DNA of 64,000 nt. It comes from Pseudomaricurvus hydrocarbonicus (GTDB lineage: Bacteria; Pseudomonadota; Gammaproteobacteria; Pseudomonadales; Cellvibrionaceae). Both the position numbers and the translations under genes were made by a program. Shown here in pieces: positions 25,676 through 33,939 of this stretch (positions are counted from its first letter, which is position 1; every line of letters begins with the position of its first letter). The notes beneath the pieces are model-generated. The model saw nothing but the letters and a program-made list of their open reading frames with translations. It was not told the origin of the DNA and did no database searches. The DNA lies in NCBI RefSeq assembly GCF_011602365.1, contig NZ_JAAONZ010000015.1:97879-161878 (forward strand), in the 5' to 3' direction.

Positions 25676-26485
25676 CTATGAAGTGGACTGGGCGGAAACT
25701 TCCGGGAATTTGTCCTCAGGCGCTTTAAATAACGCGCTCAGCATGCGCCAAGAGATCTTGCCACCGGTTAACCAGGATATTTTGCTACCGCTCTTTTGAC
25801 ACATGAGCATACGTTCGGCCAAGTAGGGACAAACCGTATCAACAGAATCTGACAGAATGTTCATCATTTTGCGGTTTTTGTGGAAGTTATCGGGATCTTC
25901 CTGGATTTCACGGATAATGGCTTCCGTTACTACCATGCCTGGACGAACTTTGCCGATAATTAAAGGCGTTTCTTGCAGCTCTTTGACCAGGGCATCGGTC
26001 ACATAGTCCAGTCCGCGCTTGGTGGATCCGTAGATACCCATGCCAGGGAAATACTCACCATTGGAGCCGCCACCGAGGATGTTGAATATTTTTCCCTGCC
26101 CCTGGGTCAACATGCCCTTAACCGCGATTTGAAGAGCGTACAAAGTGCCTTTCAAATTGGTGTTGACCATCTTTTCTACATCGTCGATTGAGTAGTCGAT
26201 GATTTTTTCAGTGGTTCTGGCAAAGCCGGCATTATTGATCCAAATGTCAATCGGGCCGAGCGTGTCTATGGAAAAATCCCACAGTGCCTGCAGCTCACCG
26301 GGTTGAGAAATGTCACATTGACGACCAAAAGATTTTCCTTTGGACTTCGCGAGTGCTGATAGAGCAGAATCCAGGGCAGCGCTATCGCGGCCACAGATAA
26401 CGACATTATGACCGAGATCGGCAAACGCTGTTGCGAGCCCGAATCCAATCCCCTGAGTGCTTCCGGTTATAACGATGTTTGCCAT
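25676..26485 (-). CDS. short-chain dehydrogenase resembling chlorophyll b reductase (NYC1/NOL)
   Basis: A 269-residue SDR. NADP motif VITGSTQGIGFGLA, WINNAG at residues 82-87 and active-site YGSTK (Tyr152, Lys156) are present. Beyond generic SDR features it shares plant NOL/NYC1 traits: GKIFNILGGGSNGEYFPGMGIYGSTKRGL (plants: HIFNMDGAGS...YGSTK.GL), RPGMVVTEAI (SPGMVLTDLL), NRKMMNILSDSVDTVCPYL (NKQMFNIICE.PETVA..LVPRM) and SKISWLTGGKISWRML (KAVNYLTPPRI). NYC1/NOL reduce the 7-formyl group of chlorophyll b. ATG 26485 follows AAGGAGCA; the upstream extension is rejected because it overlaps the preceding gene. The plant motifs are recalled from memory. Confidence 0.75.
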   Translation of the reverse strand: MANIVITGSTQGIGFGLATAFADLGHNVVICGRDSAALDSALSALAKSKGKSFGRQCDISQPGELQALWDFSIDTLGPIDIWINNAGFARTTEKIIDYSIDDVEKMVNTNLKGTLYALQIAVKGMLTQGQGKIFNILGGGSNGEYFPGMGIYGSTKRGLDYVTDALVKELQETPLIIGKVRPGMVVTEAIIREIQEDPDNFHKNRKMMNILSDSVDTVCPYLAERMLMCQKSGSKISWLTGGKISWRMLSALFKAPEDKFPEVSAQSTS

Positions 26486-26501
26486 CGTAGCGTGCTCCTT
26501 A

Positions 26502-27362
26502 TCAGCTGTGTACTTGACGATAGACGCTGTTCGGGTCGGAATGCTGCACACTGTATCCGCTGGCATAGAGCTTGTCCGCGGAGATTCTTTGAGAAGGGGC
26601 CTTGATATGGTTGGTGTACTCCAGATCGGAAAGTCCCTGTTCGCGACAAATCGCATCAAACACTTCTGCATTGGTGCCAGGAAGACTGAGGTTATCACAC
26701 ACGTTATAGATACCATTCAGCTGCTTTTCCAGAGCATGCAGGATCGCTTGAACCACATCTTCGAAGTGGATAGAGTAGAGCAGGGCCTCGCGACCAAACA
26801 GTATTTTTCCTCCAAAAAACTCGTGTGCCATTTTGACACGTTCACTAAAACTCATATCCCCAGGTGCACCGTACATATCCGGGAAGCGCAGCACACAACC
26901 CTTTTCATGCCTTAATACCTCTGCTTCAGCCAGTTGATAATATTTCGAAGATGGCTCTTCATGATTGGCAGTAGGACTGTCTTCAGTAATGTCTTGTTCA
27001 ACCTGGGTGCCATCGCCATAGACAGAAAACGAAGAACAGAACAGCGACGGAGTCTCTGAATCCGCTACATTTCGACAGGTCTCAAGCAGGGTTTGCTGGT
27101 AATGTTGGTGACGTTCCTCAATGGTTTTGGTGTTTTTCACATTGGGTGCAACGGTAATAATGACATAATCCACGGAGCGGGCGGCATCGATCACCGCGTC
27201 ACGATCGCTGCCTTGCAGAACGATGATCTCATCCGCGCATTGTTGCAGGCTTTCGACTTTGGCAGGAGTGGTGGTGGTACCAGTGACCACATGGCCCTGC
27301 TGTCGCAATGTTGTTGCCAGAGCTTTGCCAATATGCCCCATACCCAGAATTAATATTTTCAT
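26502..27362 (-). CDS. NAD(P)-dependent epimerase/dehydratase-family protein
   Basis: A 286-residue atypical SDR (YeeZ-like). The nucleotide motif is MKILILGMGHIGKALATTL; the active-site region reads CSSFSVYGDG, and the later SSKYYQLAEAEVLR holds a YxxxA where YxxxK is usual. RFPDMYGAPG and IYNVCDN are typical of the extended family. First gene of the minus operon with the NOL-like and RCCR-like genes (16-base gap to the next). A reductase or modification step on the same substrate is plausible; the exact reaction is unknown. Confidence 0.8.
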   Translation of the reverse strand: MKILILGMGHIGKALATTLRQQGHVVTGTTTTPAKVESLQQCADEIIVLQGSDRDAVIDAARSVDYVIITVAPNVKNTKTIEERHQHYQQTLLETCRNVADSETPSLFCSSFSVYGDGTQVEQDITEDSPTANHEEPSSKYYQLAEAEVLRHEKGCVLRFPDMYGAPGDMSFSERVKMAHEFFGGKILFGREALLYSIHFEDVVQAILHALEKQLNGIYNVCDNLSLPGTNAEVFDAICREQGLSDLEYTNHIKAPSQRISADKLYASGYSVQHSDPNSVYRQVHS

Positions 27363-27534
27363 TCACAGCCTCATTTATACGGATGACTTTAGTCTTTGGT
27401 TTGTCATTGTTAACGATAGATTTTCCAGAGGCAGCAACCATGATAAATATCAAAAAAGTTCTTTATACGCATAGAGTTAGAGCTACACAGTGTGATATTT
27501 GTAGGGTTTGAAAACGACTCAGCGAGGCAACAGC

Positions 27535-28563
27535 ATGGCGGTGATTTGGCGAGGAATAAAATACACCTTGTTAATGGCAGTGGTGGCAGTACTGTTATCA
27601 ATAGTATGGGTGCTGATCAGAGGTTCGGAGTTATCCCCCGAACGGCTGCAAGAGCGCCATTATGACTTCGATGTCCAGTCAATGGATATCGATGGCGTGC
27701 GTGTGCATTACCAGGATGTTGGTGAGGGTCCGGTATTGCTGTTAATACACTCGCACTTCTTCGCCATGACCCAGTGGGATCAATGGGTCCCGGCGTTGAG
27801 TCAACACTATCGTGTCATCCGCTATGACATGCGAAGCCATGGACTGACAGGGCCTGATCCGGTCGGGGATTACAGTATGGCGTCATCGCAACAGTTGGTG
27901 CAGCAGTTACTGCAGCGGCTGGACGTGGACCGTTTCAGTGTGGTGGGCACGTCTCTGGGTGGCAATGTCGCTTTCCACTTGGCTGCCGGTCTGCCGCAGC
28001 GCGTCGAAAAGCTGGTGTTAATCAATTCCGGTGGCCTGAAACGTGACAATGCCCGTTCCGGTACGATACCGGGCTGGGTGGACTACGCTGTTTATTTGAT
28101 TCCGCGTTGGGCCTATAAAAATTTTTTGCAGTGGATGGTCATTGATGATCAGCTCGTAACCGATGCGAATGTAGACGAGTTTTACGATATGTTCCGGCGT
28201 CAGGGCAATCGGCCGGGCGAGATGGAGCGTTTGCGTGATTTTAACGTCGGCGAACCCGATGCCCTGTTGGCCAGTATTGCCGCACCCACGCTGGTGCTGT
28301 GGGGTGAGGAAAATCCACAGCTGCCTTCAGGTCTGGCGTATGACTTTCAGGATAGGTTAACCAACAGCGCCTGTGTTTGGGTCAAACTCTATCCGGGAAT
28401 AGGGCATGTACTACCCATTGAGTCTCCCGAAGAAGGCGTGACGGATGTTCTGGCGTTTCTGCAGGACAAGCCTTTGCCAGACATGCGCTCGGTGAGCATA
28501 AAAGCCAAAGGACAGCAGCTGGTTGCCACAGATACAGATGTGGTCAATTCCGTGTGTCTGTAA
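27535..28563 (+). CDS. membrane-anchored alpha/beta hydrolase
   Basis: A 342-residue protein with one N-terminal hydrophobic helix (residues 9-29) as membrane anchor and an alpha/beta hydrolase domain facing the periplasm. The nucleophile elbow is VVGTSLGGNV (Ser140); the oxyanion region is LIHSHFFAMTQW; the His is in YPGIGHVLPIESPE. The acid position reads WGEENPQLP, Glu/Asn instead of the usual Asp. ATG 27535 (GAGG upstream) is preferred over TTG 27508. It is divergent from the NOL/RCCR-like operon. By context it could remove the phytol or methyl ester from a chlorophyll derivative (compare pheophytinase), but nothing in the sequence proves it. Confidence 0.82.
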   Translation: MAVIWRGIKYTLLMAVVAVLLSIVWVLIRGSELSPERLQERHYDFDVQSMDIDGVRVHYQDVGEGPVLLLIHSHFFAMTQWDQWVPALSQHYRVIRYDMRSHGLTGPDPVGDYSMASSQQLVQQLLQRLDVDRFSVVGTSLGGNVAFHLAAGLPQRVEKLVLINSGGLKRDNARSGTIPGWVDYAVYLIPRWAYKNFLQWMVIDDQLVTDANVDEFYDMFRRQGNRPGEMERLRDFNVGEPDALLASIAAPTLVLWGEENPQLPSGLAYDFQDRLTNSACVWVKLYPGIGHVLPIESPEEGVTDVLAFLQDKPLPDMRSVSIKAKGQQLVATDTDVVNSVCL

Positions 28564-28571
28564 AGCCAGGC

Positions 28572-28604
28572 AATGGCGAGGTGTCTTTAAGACGCTTTGC
28601 CATT
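28572..28604 (+). terminator. hairpin after alpha/beta hydrolase gene
   Basis: AATGGC...GCCATT arms continue into a long stem with several G-U pairs and a very short loop, starting 8 bases after the stop codon. The T-run after it is weak. Confidence 0.5.
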
Positions 28605-28710
28605 CTTATACAAGTCTGACATAAATCAAAAATCATCCTGAAAAATTCTGAAATGCTGGCGCCAACGCGGTTTAATAACCTCCAAATTCAAGTGTATAAA
28701 AAGAGGTTTT

Positions 28711-29916
28711 ATGCCGATGAAAAAAGCATTGGAAGGCGTCAGGATTCTTGATCTGACCCATATGTTATCCGGCCCGTACGGCACCATGCTACTGGCCGAT
28801 CTCGGTGCCGATATGATCAAGGTAGAGCCGTTAGAGGGAGAGGGAACCCGTAAGCTGCTGGCCACCGATCCGGACAATTCAATAGATGGCTTTGGTGCTT
28901 ATTTCATTACCCTGAATCGTAACAAGCGCAGTGTGGCCCTCAATCTCAAATCCGAAGAAGGCAAGCGGGTCTTCTACGATCTGGTCAAAACCGCCGATGT
29001 GGTGTTCAGTAATTTTGGCCCCGGTGTGCCCGAGAGATTAGGCATTGACTACGATACGCTGTCTGAAATTAACCCTCGCATTATCACCTGCTGTGTGTCG
29101 GGCTTTGGCTCCGATGGCCCCGGGGCGAAGCGTCCCGCCTTTGATCAGGTGGCGCAAGCCTATGGTGGTGGTATGTCGATCACCGGCATTGATCCAGCAG
29201 ATCCTGTGCGTTCTGGTATACCCACCGGTGACCTGGGGGGGGGCATGTTTGCGGTAATGGGGGTCTTGGCCGCCTTATATGAACGTTCAGTCAGTGGCCA
29301 GGGTCAGCATGTGGATATTTCCATGGTGGATTGTCAGGTATCTATGTTGAATTACATGGCCACCATGTTTTTCCTCAGTGGCAACAATCCCTTCCCGATT
29401 GGTAACGCGCACTTCGTTCATGTGCCTTATAACAGCTACAAAACCGCGGATGGCTTCCTGATCATCGCCGTCATTACGGACAACTTCTGGCAGAACCTGA
29501 AGCAGGTGGTGAATGAACCGGCGTTCGACAAACCGGAATATGATGGTCAGCCGGGACGGTTTGCGGACAAAGATTTTATTGATCGTCGGCTGGGCGAAAT
29601 CTTTTCCACCAACACCACGGATTTTTGGCTGGAACAGTTGGAAGAAAAGCGCATTCCCTGTGCACCGATCAACAATTTCGAACGCGCCCTGAGCGATCCC
29701 CAATTGTTGCACCGCAACATGGTGGTGGATATTGAGCACCCCAATGGAAAACGCACGCAGGCGCCGGGTAATCCGATCAAGCTGTCGCGCACCCACGAAG
29801 ACAGTTTTACCGCAGCGCCTCACATTGGTCAGCACACGGATGATATCCTCAAGGGATTGCTGAACTACAGCGACAGTCAATTGGCCGAACTGCGCGCCAG
29901 TAAGGCGATCAAGTAA
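28711..29916 (+). CDS. CaiB/BaiF family (type III) CoA-transferase
   Basis: A 401-residue enzyme. ALEGVRILDLTHMLSGPYG at the N-terminus, LNRNKRSVALNLKS and the catalytic Asp region GQHVDISMVD are intact, as are the C-terminal PCAPINNFERALSDPQ elements. Such enzymes move CoA between carboxylic acids in the cytosol. GAGG lies before ATG 28711. Its stop overlaps the start of the HMG-CoA-lyase-like gene by one base, so the two work in sequence: activation of a dicarboxylic acid, then retro-aldol or retro-Claisen cleavage, as in itaconate/citramalate or related branched-acid routes (family knowledge). Actual acid unknown. Confidence 0.92.
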   Translation: MPMKKALEGVRILDLTHMLSGPYGTMLLADLGADMIKVEPLEGEGTRKLLATDPDNSIDGFGAYFITLNRNKRSVALNLKSEEGKRVFYDLVKTADVVFSNFGPGVPERLGIDYDTLSEINPRIITCCVSGFGSDGPGAKRPAFDQVAQAYGGGMSITGIDPADPVRSGIPTGDLGGGMFAVMGVLAALYERSVSGQGQHVDISMVDCQVSMLNYMATMFFLSGNNPFPIGNAHFVHVPYNSYKTADGFLIIAVITDNFWQNLKQVVNEPAFDKPEYDGQPGRFADKDFIDRRLGEIFSTNTTDFWLEQLEEKRIPCAPINNFERALSDPQLLHRNMVVDIEHPNGKRTQAPGNPIKLSRTHEDSFTAAPHIGQHTDDILKGLLNYSDSQLAELRASKAIK

Positions 29917-30839
29917 TGGCGGGCGAGCGTTGGGTACAAATCAACGATGTAGGCCCGCGTGATGGCTTGCAGAACCAGTCGGCGCATCTCAGTGTCGAAC
30001 AGCGGGTACAGTTGATTTGTGGCTTGATTGAAGCCGGTGTGCCGTCTATTGAAGTGGGCAGTTTTGTGTCTCCGAAAGCGGTCCCTGCGATGGTGGGTTG
30101 CGCCGATATTTTATCGGCTTTGTCGGTTTTGAAAGGTGTTGATTATCAGGTATTGATTCCGAATTTGAAGGGTTATCTATTGGCCAGAGACGCGGGTGCT
30201 AAAAGCGTCATGATGGTAGTTTGCTCCACTGAAACGATGAATCAAAAAAATGTCGGTCTGAGTGTGGAGCAGTCTGTAGCTGCAGCGGCCGAGATTGTTC
30301 GTCAAGCTCAGCAAGACGGCATCAAAGTCCAGGCGTGTACGGCAGTTGCCTGGGAATGTCCGTTTGAAGGGAAAACGCCGGAGCCGAGTGTTTTTCAGCT
30401 CACGGACCGCTTGTCTGCAATGGGTGTTGACGAATTGATTATCGCTGACACTATCGGGGCTGCCAATCCTGACAGTGTACATGCGTTAATGTCACGCCTG
30501 ATAGAACGTGAAGGTGCAGAGCGCTTAACTTGCCACTTTCATGATACACGAGCGATGGGAATGGCAAACGTGTACGCAGCATTGATGGCAGGAATACGAA
30601 AATTTGATGCTTCAGTCGGGGGCTTGGGCGGTTGTCCTTTTGCGCCGGGTGCTACGGGTAATGTCGCCACAGAAGACGTCGTTATGATGCTGCATCAAAT
30701 GGGGTATCGTACCGGTATCGATTTGCCCAGGCTGATGGCTGTAGGTAAACAGGCGGGTGCCATGCTGAATATCGAAACGGGAGGCCGGGCTGATCGATGG
30801 CGCTGTCTGGAGTTGGAAAAAGGCAAAACACTGTGTTAA
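29916..30839 (+). CDS. hydroxymethylglutaryl-CoA lyase-like enzyme
   Basis: A 307-residue TIM-barrel lyase. DVGPRDGLQNQ at the start holds the metal-binding Asp, CHFHDTRAMGMANVYAAL the metal His pair, and GLGGCPFAPGATGNVATED the mobile loop with its catalytic Cys. It cleaves 3-hydroxy-3-methylglutaryl-CoA or a similar 3-hydroxy-acyl-CoA. The start codon overlaps the CoA-transferase stop (TAATG), implying coupled translation. Together they would convert a free branched dicarboxylate to central metabolites. It is followed by the leuCD scar. Confidence 0.92.
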   Translation: MAGERWVQINDVGPRDGLQNQSAHLSVEQRVQLICGLIEAGVPSIEVGSFVSPKAVPAMVGCADILSALSVLKGVDYQVLIPNLKGYLLARDAGAKSVMMVVCSTETMNQKNVGLSVEQSVAAAAEIVRQAQQDGIKVQACTAVAWECPFEGKTPEPSVFQLTDRLSAMGVDELIIADTIGAANPDSVHALMSRLIEREGAERLTCHFHDTRAMGMANVYAALMAGIRKFDASVGGLGGCPFAPGATGNVATEDVVMMLHQMGYRTGIDLPRLMAVGKQAGAMLNIETGGRADRWRCLELEKGKTLC

Positions 30840-30899
30840 GTGAAGTCTCTTAACGAACGTCGAACCTCTTGATGATAGAACAGAATGGAGTTGCGCCTG

Positions 30900-31085
30900 A
30901 TGGCCAAAACCCTCTTCGATAATGTCTGGGATTGACATTGTGTGAGTGCCGTTGCTGATGGCAAGTCCCTGAGGTTACTGCAGGGTCTGGATGCTATCGA
31001 TGTTACCCTGATTCAGAAGCCAGAGATCAGCAAGTTTGAGTTACAACATAAAGCTCGACTCCCCTGGTTGTTTGAGGACTTATAG
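30900..31085 (+). pseudogene. leuC-leuD deletion remnant
   Basis: Starting at ATG 30900 the frame reads MAKTLFDNVWD, a stop (TGA 30933-30935), then CVSAVADGKSL, which matches the first about 24 residues of LeuC-type dehydratase large subunits (MAKTL...WD.HVV...G..L). It continues in the same frame as LLQGLDAIDVTLIQ and KARLPWL to TAG 31083-31085, which resembles the end of LeuD small subunits (GLDDIGLTL...LPWL). An internal deletion of most of both genes would explain it. The family also contains dimethylmaleate hydratase and related dehydratases, so the lost enzyme need not have been for leucine. Confidence 0.65.
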
Positions 31086-31197
31086 GCGAGTCATGGGTCT
31101 GACGACCTTTGCTTAATGCATTTGCATATTTCTGTTTGGCATACAGCCAAAGTTCATAAAAGTAATTTCAACAAAGTTATAAAAAGGAGCTTATTGA

Positions 31198-31680
31198 ATG
31201 AAACGTTTAAAGTCATTGTTATTATGTTGCGCCACCGCAGTGTCCTTTCAGGTGTCGGCTCAAACATCAACCCAGGCGGAAACGGGTACCGATATTAAAG
31301 ATAATGCTGGAACGGCGTCGCTGAAACTTGAAATCACTCCCTTTGAAACTACTGTCGGACGTATTGTCATATCCATCTTCAACAGTCCTGATACATTCTT
31401 CAGCCCTGACAAATTCAGATACCATGAGCTGAATGTGGCCGAGAGCATTGTGAATGGCAAGGTGTCAACTACCTTTGAATTACCGGTTGGTGAGTATGCG
31501 GTAGCGGTATATCACGATAGTAATGATAACGGGAAGATGGATACGAACTTTATTGGCATTCCGGAAGAACCCAGTGGCATGTCCAATGGCCATGTCCCTA
31601 AATTTGGACCACCTCGTTATGATGCCTCAAAAATTCAATTGCCTGCTGAGGGGTTGGTCGAAGTGATCCATTTAAACTGA
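31198..31680 (+). CDS. secreted DUF2141 protein
   Basis: A 160-residue protein with a signal peptide (MKRLKSLLLCCATAVSFQVSAQ) and a DUF2141 domain. The diagnostic block is GEYAVAVYHDSNDNGKMDTN followed by GIPEEPSGMSNG. Such proteins are small periplasmic or outer-membrane-associated beta-sandwiches of unknown function; the Asn/Asp-rich loop may bind Ca2+ (inference). AAGGAG precedes ATG 31198. Followed 17 bases later by a GST gene. Confidence 0.88.
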   Translation: MKRLKSLLLCCATAVSFQVSAQTSTQAETGTDIKDNAGTASLKLEITPFETTVGRIVISIFNSPDTFFSPDKFRYHELNVAESIVNGKVSTTFELPVGEYAVAVYHDSNDNGKMDTNFIGIPEEPSGMSNGHVPKFGPPRYDASKIQLPAEGLVEVIHLN

Positions 31681-31697
31681 TTTAATGTGTGAGCTTC

Positions 31698-32381
31698 ATG
31701 ATTGACCTCTACTATTTCCCAACGCCGAATGGCAGAAAAATCACCATTGCACTGGAAGAACTCGAGATCCCCTATGCAATACATCTCGTTGATATATTAG
31801 ACCGGCAGCAATTTAACACCGATTTTCTCCGTATCAGCTGTAATAATAAAATTCCTGCGATTGTGGATAACAGAACAGAAGGTCGGGGATTATCGGTGTT
31901 TGAGTCGGGGGCAATCCTGATGTATCTGGCAGAAACCGCGGGCAAGCTATTGCCCTCGTCAGGTCCTGCCCGAGTTGAAGTGTTGGAGTGGTTGATGTGG
32001 CAGATGGCAGGCCTGGGGCCTATGGGCGGCCAAGCCAATCACTTTAATTACTATGCCCGTGACAAAATTCCCTATGCGATTGACCGCTACACCCAGGAAT
32101 TAAACCGTCTGTACGGTGTTATGGACAGACGTTTAAACGGGCGAAAATTTCTCTGTGAGCAATACTCGATTGCGGATATTGCGTGTTTTGGGTGGGTGCA
32201 GCAAGCGGCTGTTGGGGGTGTTGATCTTGCCCGCTTTCCACATGTGTCGAAATGGTATTCTGGGATGAAAGCTCGACCTGCTGTGCAGCGAGCTTTGGCA
32301 AAAGATGAACAATTTGACCGGCCCACACCTCTGACGGATGCACAACACAGAAATTTATTTGGATCTTCTGGTTCAGACTAA
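31698..32381 (+). CDS. glutathione S-transferase family protein (Nu/YghU-YfcG-like)
   Basis: A 227-residue cytosolic GST. The thioredoxin-like half begins IDLYYFPTPNGRKITIALEEL and contains the glutathione motif CNNKIPAIVD and VFESGAILMYLAE; the helical half has WLMWQMAGLGPMGGQANHF, characteristic of the YghU/YfcG disulfide-reductase type. ATG 31698 is used; GTG 31689 would add three residues. A role in reducing or conjugating electrophilic catabolites is possible. It ends at a bidirectional terminator. Confidence 0.9.
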   Translation: MIDLYYFPTPNGRKITIALEELEIPYAIHLVDILDRQQFNTDFLRISCNNKIPAIVDNRTEGRGLSVFESGAILMYLAETAGKLLPSSGPARVEVLEWLMWQMAGLGPMGGQANHFNYYARDKIPYAIDRYTQELNRLYGVMDRRLNGRKFLCEQYSIADIACFGWVQQAAVGGVDLARFPHVSKWYSGMKARPAVQRALAKDEQFDRPTPLTDAQHRNLFGSSGSD

Positions 32382-32404
32382 AAAACGGCCAAACCGTTTT
32401 TTAG
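32379..32404. terminator. bidirectional rho-independent terminator
   Basis: AAAAAACGG and CCGTTTTTT arms around a CCAAA loop, placed between the converging GST and aldehyde dehydrogenase genes. Confidence 0.9.
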
Positions 32405-32423
32405 TCCTCTGTATTCTGCTCTA

Positions 32424-33905
32424 TCAATAGCCGCCAAGCGCGTCCTGCGGTGAAACCCCAACGACACGTGCGCCGGTAAAGAATTCAATAGATTGTGTGT
32501 GCCCTTCTTCTCCAATACCGGACAACCCCCAGGCTCCGCGAGGAGCGTTATGACCCAGGCTCAACAGACTGTAGCCGTTGATTTTTACTCCACCGGTACG
32601 CATCTGCCGCGCAAAGGCGAAAGCCCGTGCTTCATCTTCACCGTACACATAACCGGCCAGACCCAGAGCGGTGCCATTGGCCAGCGCCAGCGCTTCGGCT
32701 TCGGTTCGGTAGGTATGAATGGACGCAACCGGACCAAAAATTTCCTCGCGGGTGTCTGCCGGTGAGCAACCGTCTAGCAAAGTGGGGGCGATGAAATAAC
32801 CGGGTAGGTCAGACAAAGGTGTACTGCTAAGCGGTATTCCGCCTTTGCTTTTCAGTCGTTCAATCTCGCTGAGGACCAAGTCATACTGACCGCGATGTAC
32901 CATGGGACCCATATCGCTTGCTTCATCGAGTGAGTGGCCCAGGCGGATACCCGCCAGGCGCTCCAGGCACTTATCCAGCAAAGTTTGCTTCATGGATTCA
33001 TGCACTATCACACGTCCTAGGGCACGGCACCACTGCGCATTGAGATTGGTCAGACCATAGGCAATGCCCTCAGCGGCTTTGTCCAGATCGGCATCTTCCA
33101 GCACCACCAGTTGGTTGTTGCCACCGAGTTCCAGTTGGGTGGGAACAAAACGATCGGCACAGGCGCGCGCGACGGCACGGCCACCGGCCAAGCCGCCGGT
33201 AAAGGAGATGGCCTTGATGCGATCATCCTCCACCATTTGACTGCCGATGGTGCGGTTGCCACAGGTTAATTGAAACGTTCCCTTGGGCAAACCAACCTTG
33301 TGAATCGCCTGGGCCATGATGATGGCCGAGTGCGGAGCCCACTCTGAAGGTTTCATAATACAAGGGGCGCCAGCGGCCAGCGCGCTGGCAATTTTATGAG
33401 AACCAATAGCGGTAGGGCCGTTCCAGGGAGAAATCAGTAACGCAGGACCCCACGGACGACGGAAGTACTCCACATCGCCGCGCGGACCCGGTAAGCGCTG
33501 CTCCAGGCCGCCAGCGCGAATGAAATGGGCTGCCTGGCGAAACACCAGGGGGACCAGTTGGGCCATTTTGCGGGTGGTGCGGATAATCGCACCCGTGGTT
33601 ACCGCATCGGCGTGACTAATACGCTCGGCATAGTCCGTCTGTTGCAGCTCGTCGGCAATTTTCTCAAGCACGTCAGCGCGCTCGGCGGCCGGGGTATTCT
33701 CCCACTCACCAGATTGGTAGGCGTTGTCGGCTGCAGTCAAGGCGCGTTCGATTTGCGCTGGGCTGCAACTGAACTGAGCCTGTAATGGTTCATCCGTGTT
33801 GGCATTAAAAATATGATTGTGCCGATCCAGTTCAGGAGTCGTAAACTGTTCGTCAATCAGGTTTTCCAATGCCGGTAATGTCTGCGTATCGACAGGTGCT
33901 ATCAT
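32424..33905 (-). CDS. NAD(P)-dependent aldehyde dehydrogenase
   Basis: A 493-residue ALDH. The nucleotide-binding SPWNGPTAIGSHKIASALAAG and SFTGG, the general base in LELGG and the catalytic Cys in NLNAQWCRALGR are present, as is the C-terminal EEIFGPV. The cysteine loop NAQWC departs from the usual NAGQxC. Substrate specificity is not readable. It lies 34 bases downstream of the PEP-mutase/ICL-family gene on the same strand, so it may oxidise the aldehyde or semialdehyde that lyase makes. GAGAG precedes ATG 33905. Confidence 0.92.
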   Translation of the reverse strand: MIAPVDTQTLPALENLIDEQFTTPELDRHNHIFNANTDEPLQAQFSCSPAQIERALTAADNAYQSGEWENTPAAERADVLEKIADELQQTDYAERISHADAVTTGAIIRTTRKMAQLVPLVFRQAAHFIRAGGLEQRLPGPRGDVEYFRRPWGPALLISPWNGPTAIGSHKIASALAAGAPCIMKPSEWAPHSAIIMAQAIHKVGLPKGTFQLTCGNRTIGSQMVEDDRIKAISFTGGLAGGRAVARACADRFVPTQLELGGNNQLVVLEDADLDKAAEGIAYGLTNLNAQWCRALGRVIVHESMKQTLLDKCLERLAGIRLGHSLDEASDMGPMVHRGQYDLVLSEIERLKSKGGIPLSSTPLSDLPGYFIAPTLLDGCSPADTREEIFGPVASIHTYRTEAEALALANGTALGLAGYVYGEDEARAFAFARQMRTGGVKINGYSLLSLGHNAPRGAWGLSGIGEEGHTQSIEFFTGARVVGVSPQDALGGY

Positions 33906-33939
33906 GAAATGTTAACTCTCGCTTTGCGGGCGATCCCGG

